DNA of 64,000 nt from the NCBI RefSeq assembly GCF_026151205.1, contig NC_087075.1:186001-250000 (forward strand), given 5' to 3'. A program made the position numbers and the translations under genes. Positions 53,150 through 63,269 of the stretch are shown in pieces (within the stretch, counting starts at the first letter, position 1; every line of letters begins with the position of its first letter). This DNA is from Bolinopsis microptera. Lineage: Eukaryota; Ctenophora; Tentaculata; Lobata; Bolinopsidae. The notes beneath the pieces were generated by a model. That model was not told the DNA's origin and searched no databases. It saw only the letters and a list, made by a program, of their open reading frames with translations.

Positions 53150-53547
53150 GATGCATCTCATTTCTCCAAATGCCAATTCTCTGATCTAAAATAACCGATC
53201 CAAACTACTTAAGTGGTTAGGGGTGGGTTGGGTTGTGGGTTGGGTTTTTTAAAGTATTGTATGATATAATCTATTTCATTAACAAGTTAACAAATTATTA
53301 ACATTATGATATTTTATGCACGCTGTATTTTATTATTGCACAATCATCTCTATTACAATATTATATCTTAAATTTATACGTGTTGATTGTATGAAATGTT
53401 TTGTCAGGGACCATATTTTGTAGGTGTAATTTTTGCACGAACTACGTTCTGGTTTCCCGTCATTATAGTACATAGAAATCACTTTTTGACCGTGTTATTT
53501 TCATGCAATTACATTGATGTATGTACTATTTTGAAAAGATTTTCAAT
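53150..53547 (+). repeat. Detached macrosatellite fragment
   Basis: The sequence matches unit positions about 14140-14515 (copy 1) and 33720-34095 (copy 2), including the G/T-rich GGGTTGGGTTGTGGGTTGGG and the end GATTTTCAAT. One insertion of about 20 bp near 53512 is private to it. It shows that unit sequence continues beyond the break at 51228. Confidence 0.75.
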
Positions 53548-54071
53548 AAAAAATTAAAAAATGTAAAAGTAATATTGTCCCATCTTTAAGATTAAAGAAG
53601 ACATTTCCTGGACCGAAATTTCATAGGTTATCAAGACATTTTTATGCTGATATTCAGGGTCGATGTTTTAAATAAATTTACACAGGTAAACAATGTTGCA
53701 TATTTGAGCACATAATAAAAACCACTAAAAACTAAACCGCAGTAGTGCGATGTATATATATATATAGTGTGATGACCTAAACAATACAATATGTTCATTT
53801 GATTTTTTGTATAGAAACTTACATTTTATTTTACTTATTACAAAAACCTCAGAAATAACAAAATAATTTAAAATTTAATTTTAACCGTCGATGTGGATTC
53901 TGGTTACACGTGATAGCAATAAACCAATCGGCTTCATTATTGACCAATCAAACCCCAAAATCAATGTCACTTACCTCCAGAATCTACATCTATAGGATTA
54001 CAAATTACAAATTACATGAGCTCTCCCCTCCGCAACTTTACACATACCACATTCTCTAGGTTACTTCCAAT
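53548..54071. other. Downstream region of the PLBD2-like gene
   Basis: This holds the presumed 3' untranslated region of the minus-strand gene, a short (TA)n tract near 53752-53766, and an imperfect inverted repeat (GATGTGGATTCTGG near 53891 and CCAGAATCTACATC near 53978) that could be a small foldback element. No ORF is supported. Confidence 0.4.
53825..53830 (-). promoter_or_regulatory. Candidate polyadenylation signal
   Basis: AATAAA on the minus strand, about 240 bases downstream of the stop codon of the PLBD2-like gene. It is the nearest good match in that direction and is unverified. Confidence 0.4.
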
Positions 54072-57000
54072 TTAGAAAAAAGGTTTAACGTCTTCAAATA
54101 CTAGAGACATTTCGTCAAACTGTTGAAGATCTGCCATTCCTTGGTGAGAAACATTGGAGTAGCTTGAGGTAGACCACCTGAAATAAATAAGCTACAAATC
54201 GAAATAGTAACCATGGTATCAGTAATATTACAATACTTTGGCAATAATAACCACAGTTACCGTGACAATGGAAACAATAAACATGGTAGCCATGGTAACC
54301 ATAGAAGTAGTAAGTAACATTGAAAACACCATGTAGCAAGTTATCTTTCACCTGAATGGTGGTTGTTGTTCCCAAGTAGGTCCTCCAGCAATTCTCATCC
54401 CTAACTTCTTCATCAGACCTGTGGTTACATTCCTTATGCTTAATAGAAAAATTAAATGTTGAAACGTTCCTTATGCTTAATAGAAAAATTAAATGTTGAA
54501 ACGTTCCTTATGCTTAATAGAAAAATTAAATGTTGAAACGTTCCTTATGCTTAATAGAAAAATTAAATGTTGAAACGTTCCTTATGCTTAATAGAAAAAT
54601 TAAATGTTGAAACGTTCCTTATGCTTAATAGAAAAATTAAATGTTGAAACGTTCCTTATGCTTAATAGAAAAATTAAATGTTGAAACGTTCCTTATGCTT
54701 AATAGAAAAATTAAATGTTGAAACGTTCCTTATGCTTAATAGAAAAATTAAATGTTGAAACGTTCCTTATGCTTAATAGAAAAATTAAATGTTGAAACGT
54801 TCCTTATGCTTAATAGAAAAATTAAATGTTGAAACGTTCCTTATGCTTAATAGAAAAATTAAATGTTGAAACGTTCCTTATGCTGAATAGAAAAATTAAA
54901 TGTTGAAACGTTCCTTATGCTTAATAGAAAAATTAAATGTTGAAACGTTCCTTATGCTGAATAGAAAAATTAAATGTTGAAACGTTCCTTATGCTAATTA
55001 GATCCCTAATTAAAGTGCTCACTGTAGTTAGTTCCCTTGTAATCTATACCACCCGAGGGTTGACTACCAAATAAGGGCATAGGATAAGTTCCATTGACAG
55101 GATTTAGGTCACTCCGTGATGAGATAGCGTTTATGGCTGAGTAGGGAGGACTGCAGGCACATTTAGCAAGAGGATCGTGCTGATAGTCGTTATATCTCAT
55201 CAACTTGTAAAGGTAGCCCATGTCGGTTACTTTGTTTGCATCCCTCTTGAAGATGAGAGATCGCGGGTTGTTGTCGTAGGAGAAAACGTCCCCGAACTTG
55301 TCAACAAACTGCTGAATACCGGACATGTTAAAGATAGTGGGATAGAAGGGTAGATTGTAACTGGGGAAGTATTGCTGTGTGGTCAGGAGATCTGTTTGGT
55401 CTTCATAGATAACAGTTCCAGGCAGCTGCTCCATAACATGTAGAGTACCTGGTTTGAGGTGATGTTAAATACTTAATAACCTAGTTACCTGGTTACCCGG
55501 CTACCTGGTTACATGGTTACCTGGTTACCTGGTTACATGGTTACCTGGTTACCTGGTTACTCGGTCACCCGGTTACATGGTTACCTGGTTACCTGGTTAC
55601 CCGGTTACCCGGTAACCTGGTTACATGGTTACCTGGTTACCCGGTTACATACTCTACAGTTGGCCCACAATATGTAGATTACCTGGTTTGAGAGGAGTGT
55701 TGGGGGTGAAGAGATTGTAGTCGACAATCATCCACTGATTGTTGTAAGTACCGCTGTTGAACCTCCTGAACACCTCGCACCACTCCCTCCCGGTCCGTGC
55801 TAATCTGTTAGCCACTACCCCTCTCATATACTCCGGTACACTTCCCTCCGGCTTGATATACTTCCACAGATCTGGGTTAAGGGTAGGTAGTGTAGTTTCC
55901 TGGGCCGCCAAACCACTGCTGATAAGAGTGAAGTCGTCTCCGCTGAAGACATACCCTGGGTAACTGGTGAACACTTGTTTCTTACCCGGCATCAGACTCT
56001 GAGTCCCCGGTCCTGACCTGGTCATTTATAATTGGTAATTAATTATTAATTATGTCCAAGAACAGCCAATATCAGCCATGACACGGCAACAGAAAACATT
56101 AAAATTAAAATTAAAGTATTTTGAAAATTGTTTCAGGGTGATCATATTATGTACTGTATGATGTGAAGTGTGTAGGTATGTATCTATATTATGTACCCAT
56201 AATTGAAATTGTAGCTTTTAACCACTCTGACCATGGCGGAGTAATCGTTCCAAGTAACATGTGACACCAGGAGGTCGTCAACTGTCCATTTCACTAGAGC
56301 AGTGCAATGTCCAGATCCTAGCACCCTTTCTGGGAGACACGTCATTACACACTAATTACTAACTAACTACTAACTAACTACTAACTAATTACACACTACA
56401 AAGTTAAATGTAGTTTTTATGAGGAAGTCGGGTACAGCAAAGCTGCGTACGCTTATATGGTATGGTATTGGTATGAGGTTGAAAACAAATATGCTTCTAT
56501 TGCTGCCTGGTACATTATCAGTGAATATGCTTCTTAGTACAGTCAAATACGTCTTTTTGTCGGACAAAATTCGCAACAAAGCGATTTTAACGGGAAATGG
56601 TCGAGACAGGTCCCAGGAATCATTCCAGAGAATTCCCAAAATTTCTGACTTGAGCAAAATCCACAATTACCACTTTTTTACCACCTTTTTACCACTTTGG
56701 TTTTCCGCAAATAAGTCACGTTCTGGATATCCTAGAAGATTTTAGTTTAAAGCAGTGTGTTTAGAAAACAAAGAAGAACAACTTTTTCTTTAACAACTTT
56801 TTCAAAAATAAATTATTTAATTAATTAATTAAATAATTAATAAATTTTCAAATATTTCAAAAATATATTTTGATAAAAAATGTTCACAATTACATTACAC
56901 GTATAATGAACTAATTTTTATAAAACTTTTGAAAATTTTCACTTGCAATATTTTGGACTTTTCGAAATTTGTAGAGAATAACCACTATTTACCACTTTTT

Positions 57001-60000
57001 ACCACATTGAATCTCCGCTAATAAAACGACTTCTGAATGTCGTAGAAAGTTCTAGATTGAACTAATGTGTTCAAAACATAAAAGAGAACAACTTTTTATG
57101 AGACAACCTTTGGATTGGATAATTGATTAATTGGTTAATCAATTATTTAACAAATATTCAAAAATAATAAGAATTATTTCGATCAAAAAATTTTAAAATT
57201 ACGTAACACGAATAATTAACAACTTTTCATTAAATTAATCGGGAAATCGAAGCAGTATTTTATATAACCGTATATACTAGATAATAGTCTTACTTATGAG
57301 TCCTCAGCTGGCACATTGGTGCAATTGTCCTGACATTTGAAGCAGGTTGATCCACAATGTATTCCTGCTTTTCTGCATGAACAAGCATTGCCACAACCTG
57401 ACTTTAAACAGTTGCAACTGATGTTTTGAATGAGCTTTTTCGGAGCTGTACTCATAAGAGTGGTCACTGGTACATGCGCCCCATTGTTCATCTTCCATCC
57501 CCACTCCCCAGCTTATCGGATCTAGGTCATTCTCATCTCACGCCTGCAGCTGATGGTAAACACGATAAGAATGTTGTTCAGCTGCCCCAGATGTTGGCGG
57601 AAGCTGTTCGCACTTGATGTCTGCTGTTGAAGATTGCGACTTCTGTTCAAGAACTGAAAGTCTAGCTTCATCTAGTGATCTCGATTTTGATGAAATCAAC
57701 TGCAGCATCAAAAGTTCTCCGACATGCTTTATGGTAGCTGGTGTAGAATTTGCCGAATAAAAAGCATCTATTACACTTTCATCGATAGATGCGATCGTTC
57801 TGAATAGCCGATCCTTACCAACTCCGTGGATCCGACTGGTGGTGTCTGATCCAGTAAAAGAGTGGCACAGAAATCGTGCAGAAAGCCTCATTACGGTATC
57901 CTAGCATCCTGTCACGTGATTAGCGATTGGGTAATCATTGATAACCCAATCAATTTCGCTAACAAGATAAACAATTGCTTGATAACTTCGTCATTTCCAA
58001 TCCGTTTCGCGCCATCTTTTCAGATCATATTCCGAATGTAATGGCCTATTGCAATATGTTATAATGCAGTTTACAGCAGTTTGCAAACACGAGCACAGGT
58101 CGATTATAAGACTGAAGACTCAACGTATGTGTATTGACTCGATACTGCTGTGCCACGCTTTCACTGGATCAGACACCACCAGTCGGATCCACGGAGTTGG
58201 TAAGGATCGGCTATTCAGAACGATCGCATCTATCGATGAAAGTGTAATAGATGCTTTTTATTCGGCAAATTCTACACCAGCTACCATAAAGCATGTCGGA
58301 GATTTTTTGATGCTGCAGTTGATTTCATCAAAAAAATCGAGATCACTAGATGAAGCTAGACTTTCAGTTCTTGAACAGAAGTCGCAATCTTCAACAGCAG
58401 ACATCAAGTGCGAACAGCTTCCGCCAACATCTGGGGCAGCTGAACAACATTCTTATCGTGTTTACCATCAGCTGCAGGCGTGAGATGAGAATGACCTAGA
58501 TCCGATAAGCTGGGGAGTGGGGATGGAAGATGAACAATGGGGCGCATGTACCAGTGACCACTCTTATGAGTACAGCTCCGAAAAAGCTCATTCAAAACAT
58601 CAGTTGCAACTGTTTAAAGTCAGGTTGTGGCAATGCTTGTTCATGCAGAAAAGCAGGAATACATTGTGGATCAACCTGCTTCAAATGTCAGGACAATTGC
58701 ACCAATGTGCTAGCTGAGGACTCATAAGTAAGACTATTATCTAGTATATACGGTTATATAAAATACTGCTTCGATTTCCCGATTAATTTAATGAAAAGTT
58801 GTTAATTATTCGTGTTATGTAATTTTAAAATAATTTGATCGAAAATAATTTTTATAATTTTTGAATATTTGTTAAATAATTGATTAACTAATTAATTGAT
58901 TATCTAATCCAAAGGTTGTCAGATAAAAAGTTGTTCTCTTTCATGTTTTGAACACATTGGTTCAATCTAGAACTTTCTACGACATTCAGAAGTCGTTTTA
59001 TTAGCGGAGATTCAATGTGGTAAAAAGTGGTAAATAGTGGTTATTCTCTACAAATTTCGAAAAGTCCAAAATATTGCAAGTGAAAATTTTCAAAAGTTTT
59101 ATAAAAATTAGTTCATTATACGTGTAATGTAATTGTGAACATTTTTTATCAAAATATATTTTTGAAATATTTGAAAATTTATTAATTATTTAATTAATTA
59201 ATTAAATAATTTATTTTTGAAAAAGTTGTTAAAGAAAAAGTTGTTCTTCTTTGTTTTCTAAACACACTGCTTTAAACTAAAATCTTCTAGGATATTCAGA
59301 ACGTGACTTATTTGCGGAAAACCAAAGTGGTAAAAAGGTGGTAAAAAAGTGGTAATTGTGGATTTTGCTCAAGTCAGAAATTTTGGGAATTCTCTGGAAT
59401 GATTCCTGGGACCTGTCTCGACCATTTCCCGTTAAAATCGCTTTGTTGCGAATTTTGTCCGACAAAGGCTTAAAATAGGACGTATTTGACTGTACTATCT
59501 ATTGCTGCCTGGTACATTATCAGTGATAATGTTACAGTGATAATATTATCCGACATGTTAGAGTCAAACAAATTTGTTTGGTTGTTCCTGACCCTATAGA
59601 GCAACTAATAAGATATGATCTCTAATCATTTGAACAATTAATGGTAATTTGTCACATTAAGTGTGGTAAACGTGTCTCACCTAACATCCGTTCTTTTTCT
59701 CGGGTAATCTTCCCTACTGGGGTAACCAGTCCATAGACATCTCTGTGATATCCGATCTCATCCGTCCCTGGAAGGTAATAAAGTGTTAAACCTTTTTAAT
59801 AACACTCATGTCTCCATGTAACCTGTCTCCATGTAACCTGTCTCCATGTCAAATATCTCCATGTCACCTGTCTCCATGTCACATGTTTCCATGTCACATG
59901 TCTCCATGTCACATGTCTCCATGTCACCTGTCTCCATGTCACCTGTCTCCATGTCACCTGTCTCCATGTAACATGTCTCCATGAAACATGTCTCCATATC

Positions 60001-61341
60001 ACATGTCTCCATGTCACATGTCTCCATGTCACATGTCTCCATGTCACATGTCTCCATGTCACATGTCACCTGTCTCCATGTCACCTGTCTCCGTGTCACC
60101 TGTCTCCATGTAACCTGTCTCCATGTCACCTGTCTCCATGTCACCTTTCTCCATGTCACCTGTTTCCATGTCACCTGTCTCCATGTCACCTGTCTCCATG
60201 TCATCTGTATATAAGCACATGTCACATGTCACATGTCTCATAGTCCGTCTCCCACCTTACCTAGCGCATCCTCCATATCTATGAGGTCGAGGCTGAAGTT
60301 AAGCAGATAAAAATCGTAGAGCGTGAGAATACCGGGGTGGACCATGTTGAACCCCTCGTACATTCCCTCTATTTGTAAGAGCAGCAGATTAACATGATGC
60401 CTGCATTGAGATCCCTCGGTTTAAGATTCAACTAACTACTATAAACTACTACTACTACTCCTCCGAAAACGTTTCTCTGCCAAGAAGGAATATATAGACC
60501 ATGTTAACAACATAGAATAAAAGGAAACTGCACTGAATGCCCGTAAAATCTCACTCACCAATAAGGGGACACGTCTTTATTCTTCTGAATCATTATTCTC
60601 ATCCATTTTTGGTTTGAATCCATGTACGTTTTGAGTTTATCACAATAATCGGACGACTTTTCTGGACGGCAGTATCTGAAAATCAAAACATTAATGACAA
60701 GACAATTATTTACAGAAATAGTGTTTCTTTCTTCATCTGGATGCCAGGATCTAGTAACCTGGTAACCTGGTTACCTGGTTACCTGGTTACCTGGTTACCT
60801 GGTTACCTGGTTACCTGGTTACCTGGTTACCTGGTTACCTGGTTACCTGGTTACCTAGTGACACCTAGTAACTAACCCCGACATAGTATTTGTCCACATT
60901 TGTAGTATACGAGTGGCAGTAGCATATCCCTCTCCGAGCCCTGCTGCCCTAGCCTGTTCTTCATCGCTCACAGAGGAGTTTGTAGTGATTGTTAGGAACG
61001 CCCAGCCTGTCCTAGGTGCATTTAGTTTTACTTTTATTATCATTAAAACGAGAACACCCTTAATTCAACTTTCTTAAATGTGCTTTCTTGAATAGGTTTA
61101 AGGTTTAAATTCATTGAATAAAATGAAAGTACGTTACAAAACGAATTCTATAATTTTACTTTTCCATCAAGTCTTTGAAGTCCACCCGAGCAGCAGCCGG
61201 TGCAGCCTGTTGCTTAGTTACCGCCCCACTGCTAGTCACATAAAACACTTTTCTTACTGGACTGCTGATTGGTTTGGTGGAGATGGGTAACAGTAGTAAA
61301 GTCAGTACTACAAGTTTCCAAATGTGGTCCTGCTGTTCCAT
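54072..61341 (-). CDS. Phospholipase B-like protein, PLBD2/lamina-ancestor family
   Basis: Ten exons, written high to low: 61341-61160, 61011-60877, 60675-60559, 60400-60261, 59767-59681, 56329-56197, 56017-55683, 55448-55023, 54418-54352, 54177-54072. All introns are GT-AG and phases agree, giving 1728 nt (575 residues plus stop), close to the roughly 590 of vertebrate PLBD2. Residues 1-22 form a signal peptide (KLVVLTLLLLP core), so the product should enter the secretory or lysosomal route. Family landmarks follow: KTGWAFL (from 61), SPYWHHVNLLLLQ (about 142-154), GSGHCTALVK with the nucleophile Cys at 229, TSYPGYVFSGDDF, RFNSGTYNNQWMIVDY, LMRYNDYQHDPL, NAISSRSDLNP, GGPTWEQQPPF. The family folds as an N-terminal-nucleophile hydrolase that activates by self-cleavage before this Cys. 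Substrate is uncertain despite the name. Several N-x-S/T sites fit a glycoprotein. The 59.7-kb and 56.3-kb exons lie on either side of a palindromic insertion, yet the frame is intact. Exon ends were placed by hand. Confidence 0.93.
54429..54996. repeat. 37-bp satellite in intron 8
   Basis: About 15 nearly perfect units contain CGTTCCTTATGCTTAATAG followed by AAAAATTAAATGTTGAAA. The array fills almost the whole intron between exons 54418-54352 and 55448-55023 and ends about 10 bases from the acceptor. There are no unique spacers, so it is not CRISPR-like. A few units carry T-to-G changes (GCTGAATAG). Confidence 0.95.
55449..55682 (-). other. Intron 7, flanked by a duplicated exon segment
   Basis: On the minus strand the donor region reads CTCAAACCAG|GTAATCTACAT and the acceptor region CTCAAACCAG|GTACTCTACAT. 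Similarity continues past these for about 36 bp with six mismatches, so the intron begins with a copy of the next exon's start. The interior (about 55490-55650) is an irregular satellite of ACCTGGTT-like 8-bp units with ATGG and CCGG variants. This arrangement fits intron birth by tandem duplication of exonic AGGT sequence. Confidence 0.8.
56496..56524 (+). repeat. 29-bp direct repeat left of the palindrome
   Basis: The segment TATTGCTGCCTGGTACATTA with a short extension is repeated at 59498-59526 in the same orientation, just outside each end of the palindrome. It is too long for a TA-type target duplication, so it may record repair at insertion or a flanking older repeat. Confidence 0.7.
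57294..57891 (-). pseudogene. CXC-type Cys-rich protein relic, left arm
   Basis: The first frame (57891-57538) contains CHSFTGSDTTSRIHGVGK, a motif of uncharacterised, repetitive, probably transposon-linked animal proteins. The second frame (57491-57294) gives VPVTTLMSTAPKKLIQ and the Cys cluster CNCLKSGCGNACSCRKAG...CGSTC, similar to the tesmin/TSO1-like CXC domain. A frameshift separates the two parts. No catalytic core is visible. Confidence 0.55.
58049..58727 (+). pseudogene. CXC-type Cys-rich protein relic, right arm
   Basis: Mirror copy of the left-arm gene, with a longer N-terminus that extends into the loop (MQYVIMQFTAVCKHEH). It then reads CHAFTGSDTTSRIHGVGK and, after the same frameshift as the left copy near 58510-58530, the CNCLKSGCGNACSC cluster. 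The cluster part differs by one residue (Leu for Pro near the end). Both copies are therefore broken in the same way. Confidence 0.55.
59498..59526 (+). repeat. 29-bp direct repeat right of the palindrome
   Basis: Partner of 56496-56524, starting six bases beyond the right inverted terminus. Confidence 0.7.
59806..60217. repeat. 15-bp minisatellite in intron 4
   Basis: About 27 units of TGTCTCCATGTCACC, with ATGTAAC, ATGTTTC and CATGTCACATG variants, fill the intron between exons 59767-59681 and 60400-60261. Because 15 is a multiple of 3, several frames stay open and give MTWRQVTWRQ or METCDMETGD peptides. These lie inside an intron and are not genes. Confidence 0.93.
60753..60865. repeat. 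8-bp satellite in intron 2
   Basis: A nearly perfect tandem repeat of ACCTGGTT (about 13 units) lies between exons 60675-60559 and 61011-60877. The unit is the same as in intron 7 of the same gene, but here it is much more regular. Confidence 0.9.
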
Positions 61342-62079
61342 CTATTTGGGGATCTTTTAAAATAAGAGATTCGTTACATAATATAGTTTTAAACTAATTA
61401 CAACACTACAAATCTATTACATTTATTTCAAGAAAATTATGTAATGTAACGCGATGGAAGTTCTTTAAGCGGGCAATTCCAGTCCAAACCCTGGAAACAT
61501 GACATAAAAGATTTGTTTTCACTTGTTTGAATGAAAAGCACTAATAATAGTGTCAGTAAAATTATTCAAATAATATACACAGATAAATTCAGCTATGGTT
61601 ATTATGGTTAGACACCCTCTAAAGTTCAATTAATAAAATTGCATACAAAAATATATAAAAATAAACACTTAATGGTTGAAATTACACAACCATTGGTGCC
61701 CACTACAACAAGCAATTCAGATCATTACCCAACAAACATCCCCTGATCATTTATGGTCTAAGAAATGTTTATTAGGTTCAGGTCCAAATCGGATATCGCT
61801 CCTTTGTATTCCCTGACTGAAATAATGCATGTTCTGAGAAAGTTAAATCGTAATCTGCGTCTGATAAAAGCCATGATCAGAGTATCTTTGGCCTTTCCGA
61901 TGGCTGCTATTTTCTGCTACAGCAGGGTGTCATAACACACATAACCCCGTCATAATTAGCCATTTATCATTTTGTACTGTCTCACAACATGATTGGCACA
62001 ATTAACTTAGTAAAATGGTAACCTGGCCTTCATCCTAATAAATACCCATGTAATGTGACAGAGAAAGGAGTATGGTTCC
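61342..62079. other. Upstream region of the PLBD2-like gene, no other gene seen
   Basis: AT-rich intergenic sequence. On the minus strand an A/T-rich TATATTATG-like stretch lies about 40 bases before the start codon and could be a core promoter element. No ORF of note. Confidence 0.4.
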
Positions 62080-62315
62080 CAGAGGCACATATTAGGTGCG
62101 GTAAAAAAATCGAAATTATGCGGTACCGCACTCGACTATAAAGGTAAAATGTGCGGTAAGGTGCGGTAAATTTTTACCAATTATGCGGCAAATGTGCGAC
62201 GATTTTTTCGAAATTTGTGCGGGAATTGTGCGGTTTTCTTTTGCATTTTCTGAAGGACTTTGGAAATTCTAAACGTATAACCGCCGCTCTTATCAAATGT
62301 AGGTCTGTTTATGTG

Positions 62316-62645
62316 TTACTGAGGGTGTAGTTCTTTACTAAGACCATGATTGAACCTATATTGAGATTCAGTTATCTGAGAACAGTGACTTGATCTGGTG
62401 GAGATCAGGAGACAGTTATTTGAAGACGCCTCTTGATAGAGTCGATCAGATCCCATGCGTGATCGCAAATATGTGACACGCTTGTTGGCATTGATCGTCA
62501 GTACTTGTAAACCATTTGATCCAAGATCCATTAAGCCCACTATAAAGCCAACGCTACAACGAATAGAGCTCATTACCCGATAAAAAGGGCTGCAGGTATG
62601 ATCGAAGTACGGTAACGACGAGGGTTCCATAACGGCCTGGGTCAC
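62316..62645 (-). pseudogene. Possible hAT transposase C-terminal relic
   Basis: A 109-codon frame includes KRVTYLRSRMGSDRL, which resembles the K-x-Y-L-R-S-x-M-x-x-D/E-R-L end of the hAT C-terminal dimerisation region. The preceding S-E-R-x-F-S signature is missing and there is no upstream catalytic part. Its place inside hAT-like termini supports the call. Confidence 0.42.
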
Positions 62646-63056
62646 GGTCCCGAAAGGGCCTGGGTCACGGTCCCGAAAGGGCCTGGGTCATGGTCCCGAA
62701 AGGGCCTGGGTCACGTGGTACCGGGTCACGTGGCCTAGGCATGAGTTCCAAAAGGGCCTGAGTCAGGGTCACGTGGTAACTGGGTCACGTGGTTTAGGTA
62801 TGAGTTCCAAAAGGGCCTGGGTCACGGTCCCGAAAGGGCCTGGGTTAGGGTCCCGAAAGGGCCTGGGTCACGGTCCCGAAAGGGCCTGGGTCAGGGTCCC
62901 GAAAGGGCCTGGGTCAGGGTCCCGAAAGGGCCTGGGTCACGTGGTAACTGGGTCACGTGGCCTAGGTATGAGTTCCAAAAGGGCCTGGGTCACGGTCCCG
63001 AAAGGGCCTGAGTCACGGTCCTAAAAGGGCCTGAGTCACGGTCCTAAAAGGGCCCG
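62636..63056 (+). repeat. 23-bp minisatellite inside the hAT-like element
   Basis: Tandem units combine GGGCCTGGGTCACGG and TCCCGAAA, with variants carrying CACGTGGTAACTGGGTCACG and ATGAGTTCCAAAA, in about 16 units. The 83-codon ORF across it (KGPGLGSRKGLGHG type) is a by-product of the repeat. Confidence 0.9.
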
Positions 63057-63269
63057 ACTTTTAAATCATTTTGGTTTTTACACTCGAAAATCTTAACGCG
63101 AAAATTTCAAAATTATGCGAAATTACGCGGAAAACGCTAGATTATGCGAAAATATGCAGAAAATTACAAAATGTGCGGAAGTGTGCGGAAAACAATAAAT
63201 TATGCGGAAATGTGCGGAAAACGGTAAATTGTGCGATCCCGCACCCATCGCACCTAATATGTGCCTCTG

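Larger units (their letters stand above)
56540..59492. mobile_element. Palindromic element in intron 5
   Basis: Two arms (56540-57870 and 58147-59492) are near-identical inverted copies around a loop of about 276 bp. The outer ends read CAGTCAAATACGTC and its complement, with TA on both sides (56538-56539, 59493-59494), as in Tc1/mariner-pogo-type elements. The right arm has a few extra bases near its outer end. Each arm carries the same AT-rich stretch and the same CXC-type protein relic. It may be one transposon duplicated in inverted orientation, or a long-TIR element with genes in its arms. Confidence 0.8.
62080..63269. mobile_element. Decayed hAT-like DNA transposon
   Basis: The left end CAGAGGCACATATTAGG (62080) is repeated inverted at the right end (to 63269), a perfect terminal repeat of about 21 bp. 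Many TGCGGTAA/TGCGGAAA motifs crowd the 150-200 bp inside each end, like the subterminal binding motifs of hAT elements. The flanks share GGTTCC (62074-62079, and a few bases beyond the right end), so an exact target duplication is not clear. The interior is mostly a minisatellite plus a transposase relic. Confidence 0.68.

Noticed and set aside
54115-54375. Minus-strand ORF of 86 codons rich in Tyr, His and Gly
   Set aside because: It overlaps exon 9, intron 9 and exon 10 of the PLBD2-like gene out of frame. Its composition comes from CATGGTAACCATGG-like intron sequence.
54429-54996. CRISPR-like array of 37-bp repeats
   Set aside because: Units are contiguous with no unique spacers, and the array lies in an intron of an animal gene.
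56385-56745. ORFs of about 100 codons on both strands at the left end of the palindrome
   Set aside because: The frames straddle the element terminus and are not kept in the other arm beyond shared DNA identity. No domain is seen.
59796-60241. Long repetitive ORFs of MTWRQVTWRH and METCDMETGD type on both strands
   Set aside because: They are translations of a 15-bp minisatellite inside intron 4 of the PLBD2-like gene. Several frames stay open only because 15 is divisible by 3.
62773-63024. Gly/Lys-rich ORF resembling a structural repeat protein
   Set aside because: It is the translation of a 23-bp minisatellite within a transposon, with no start context or homologous flank.
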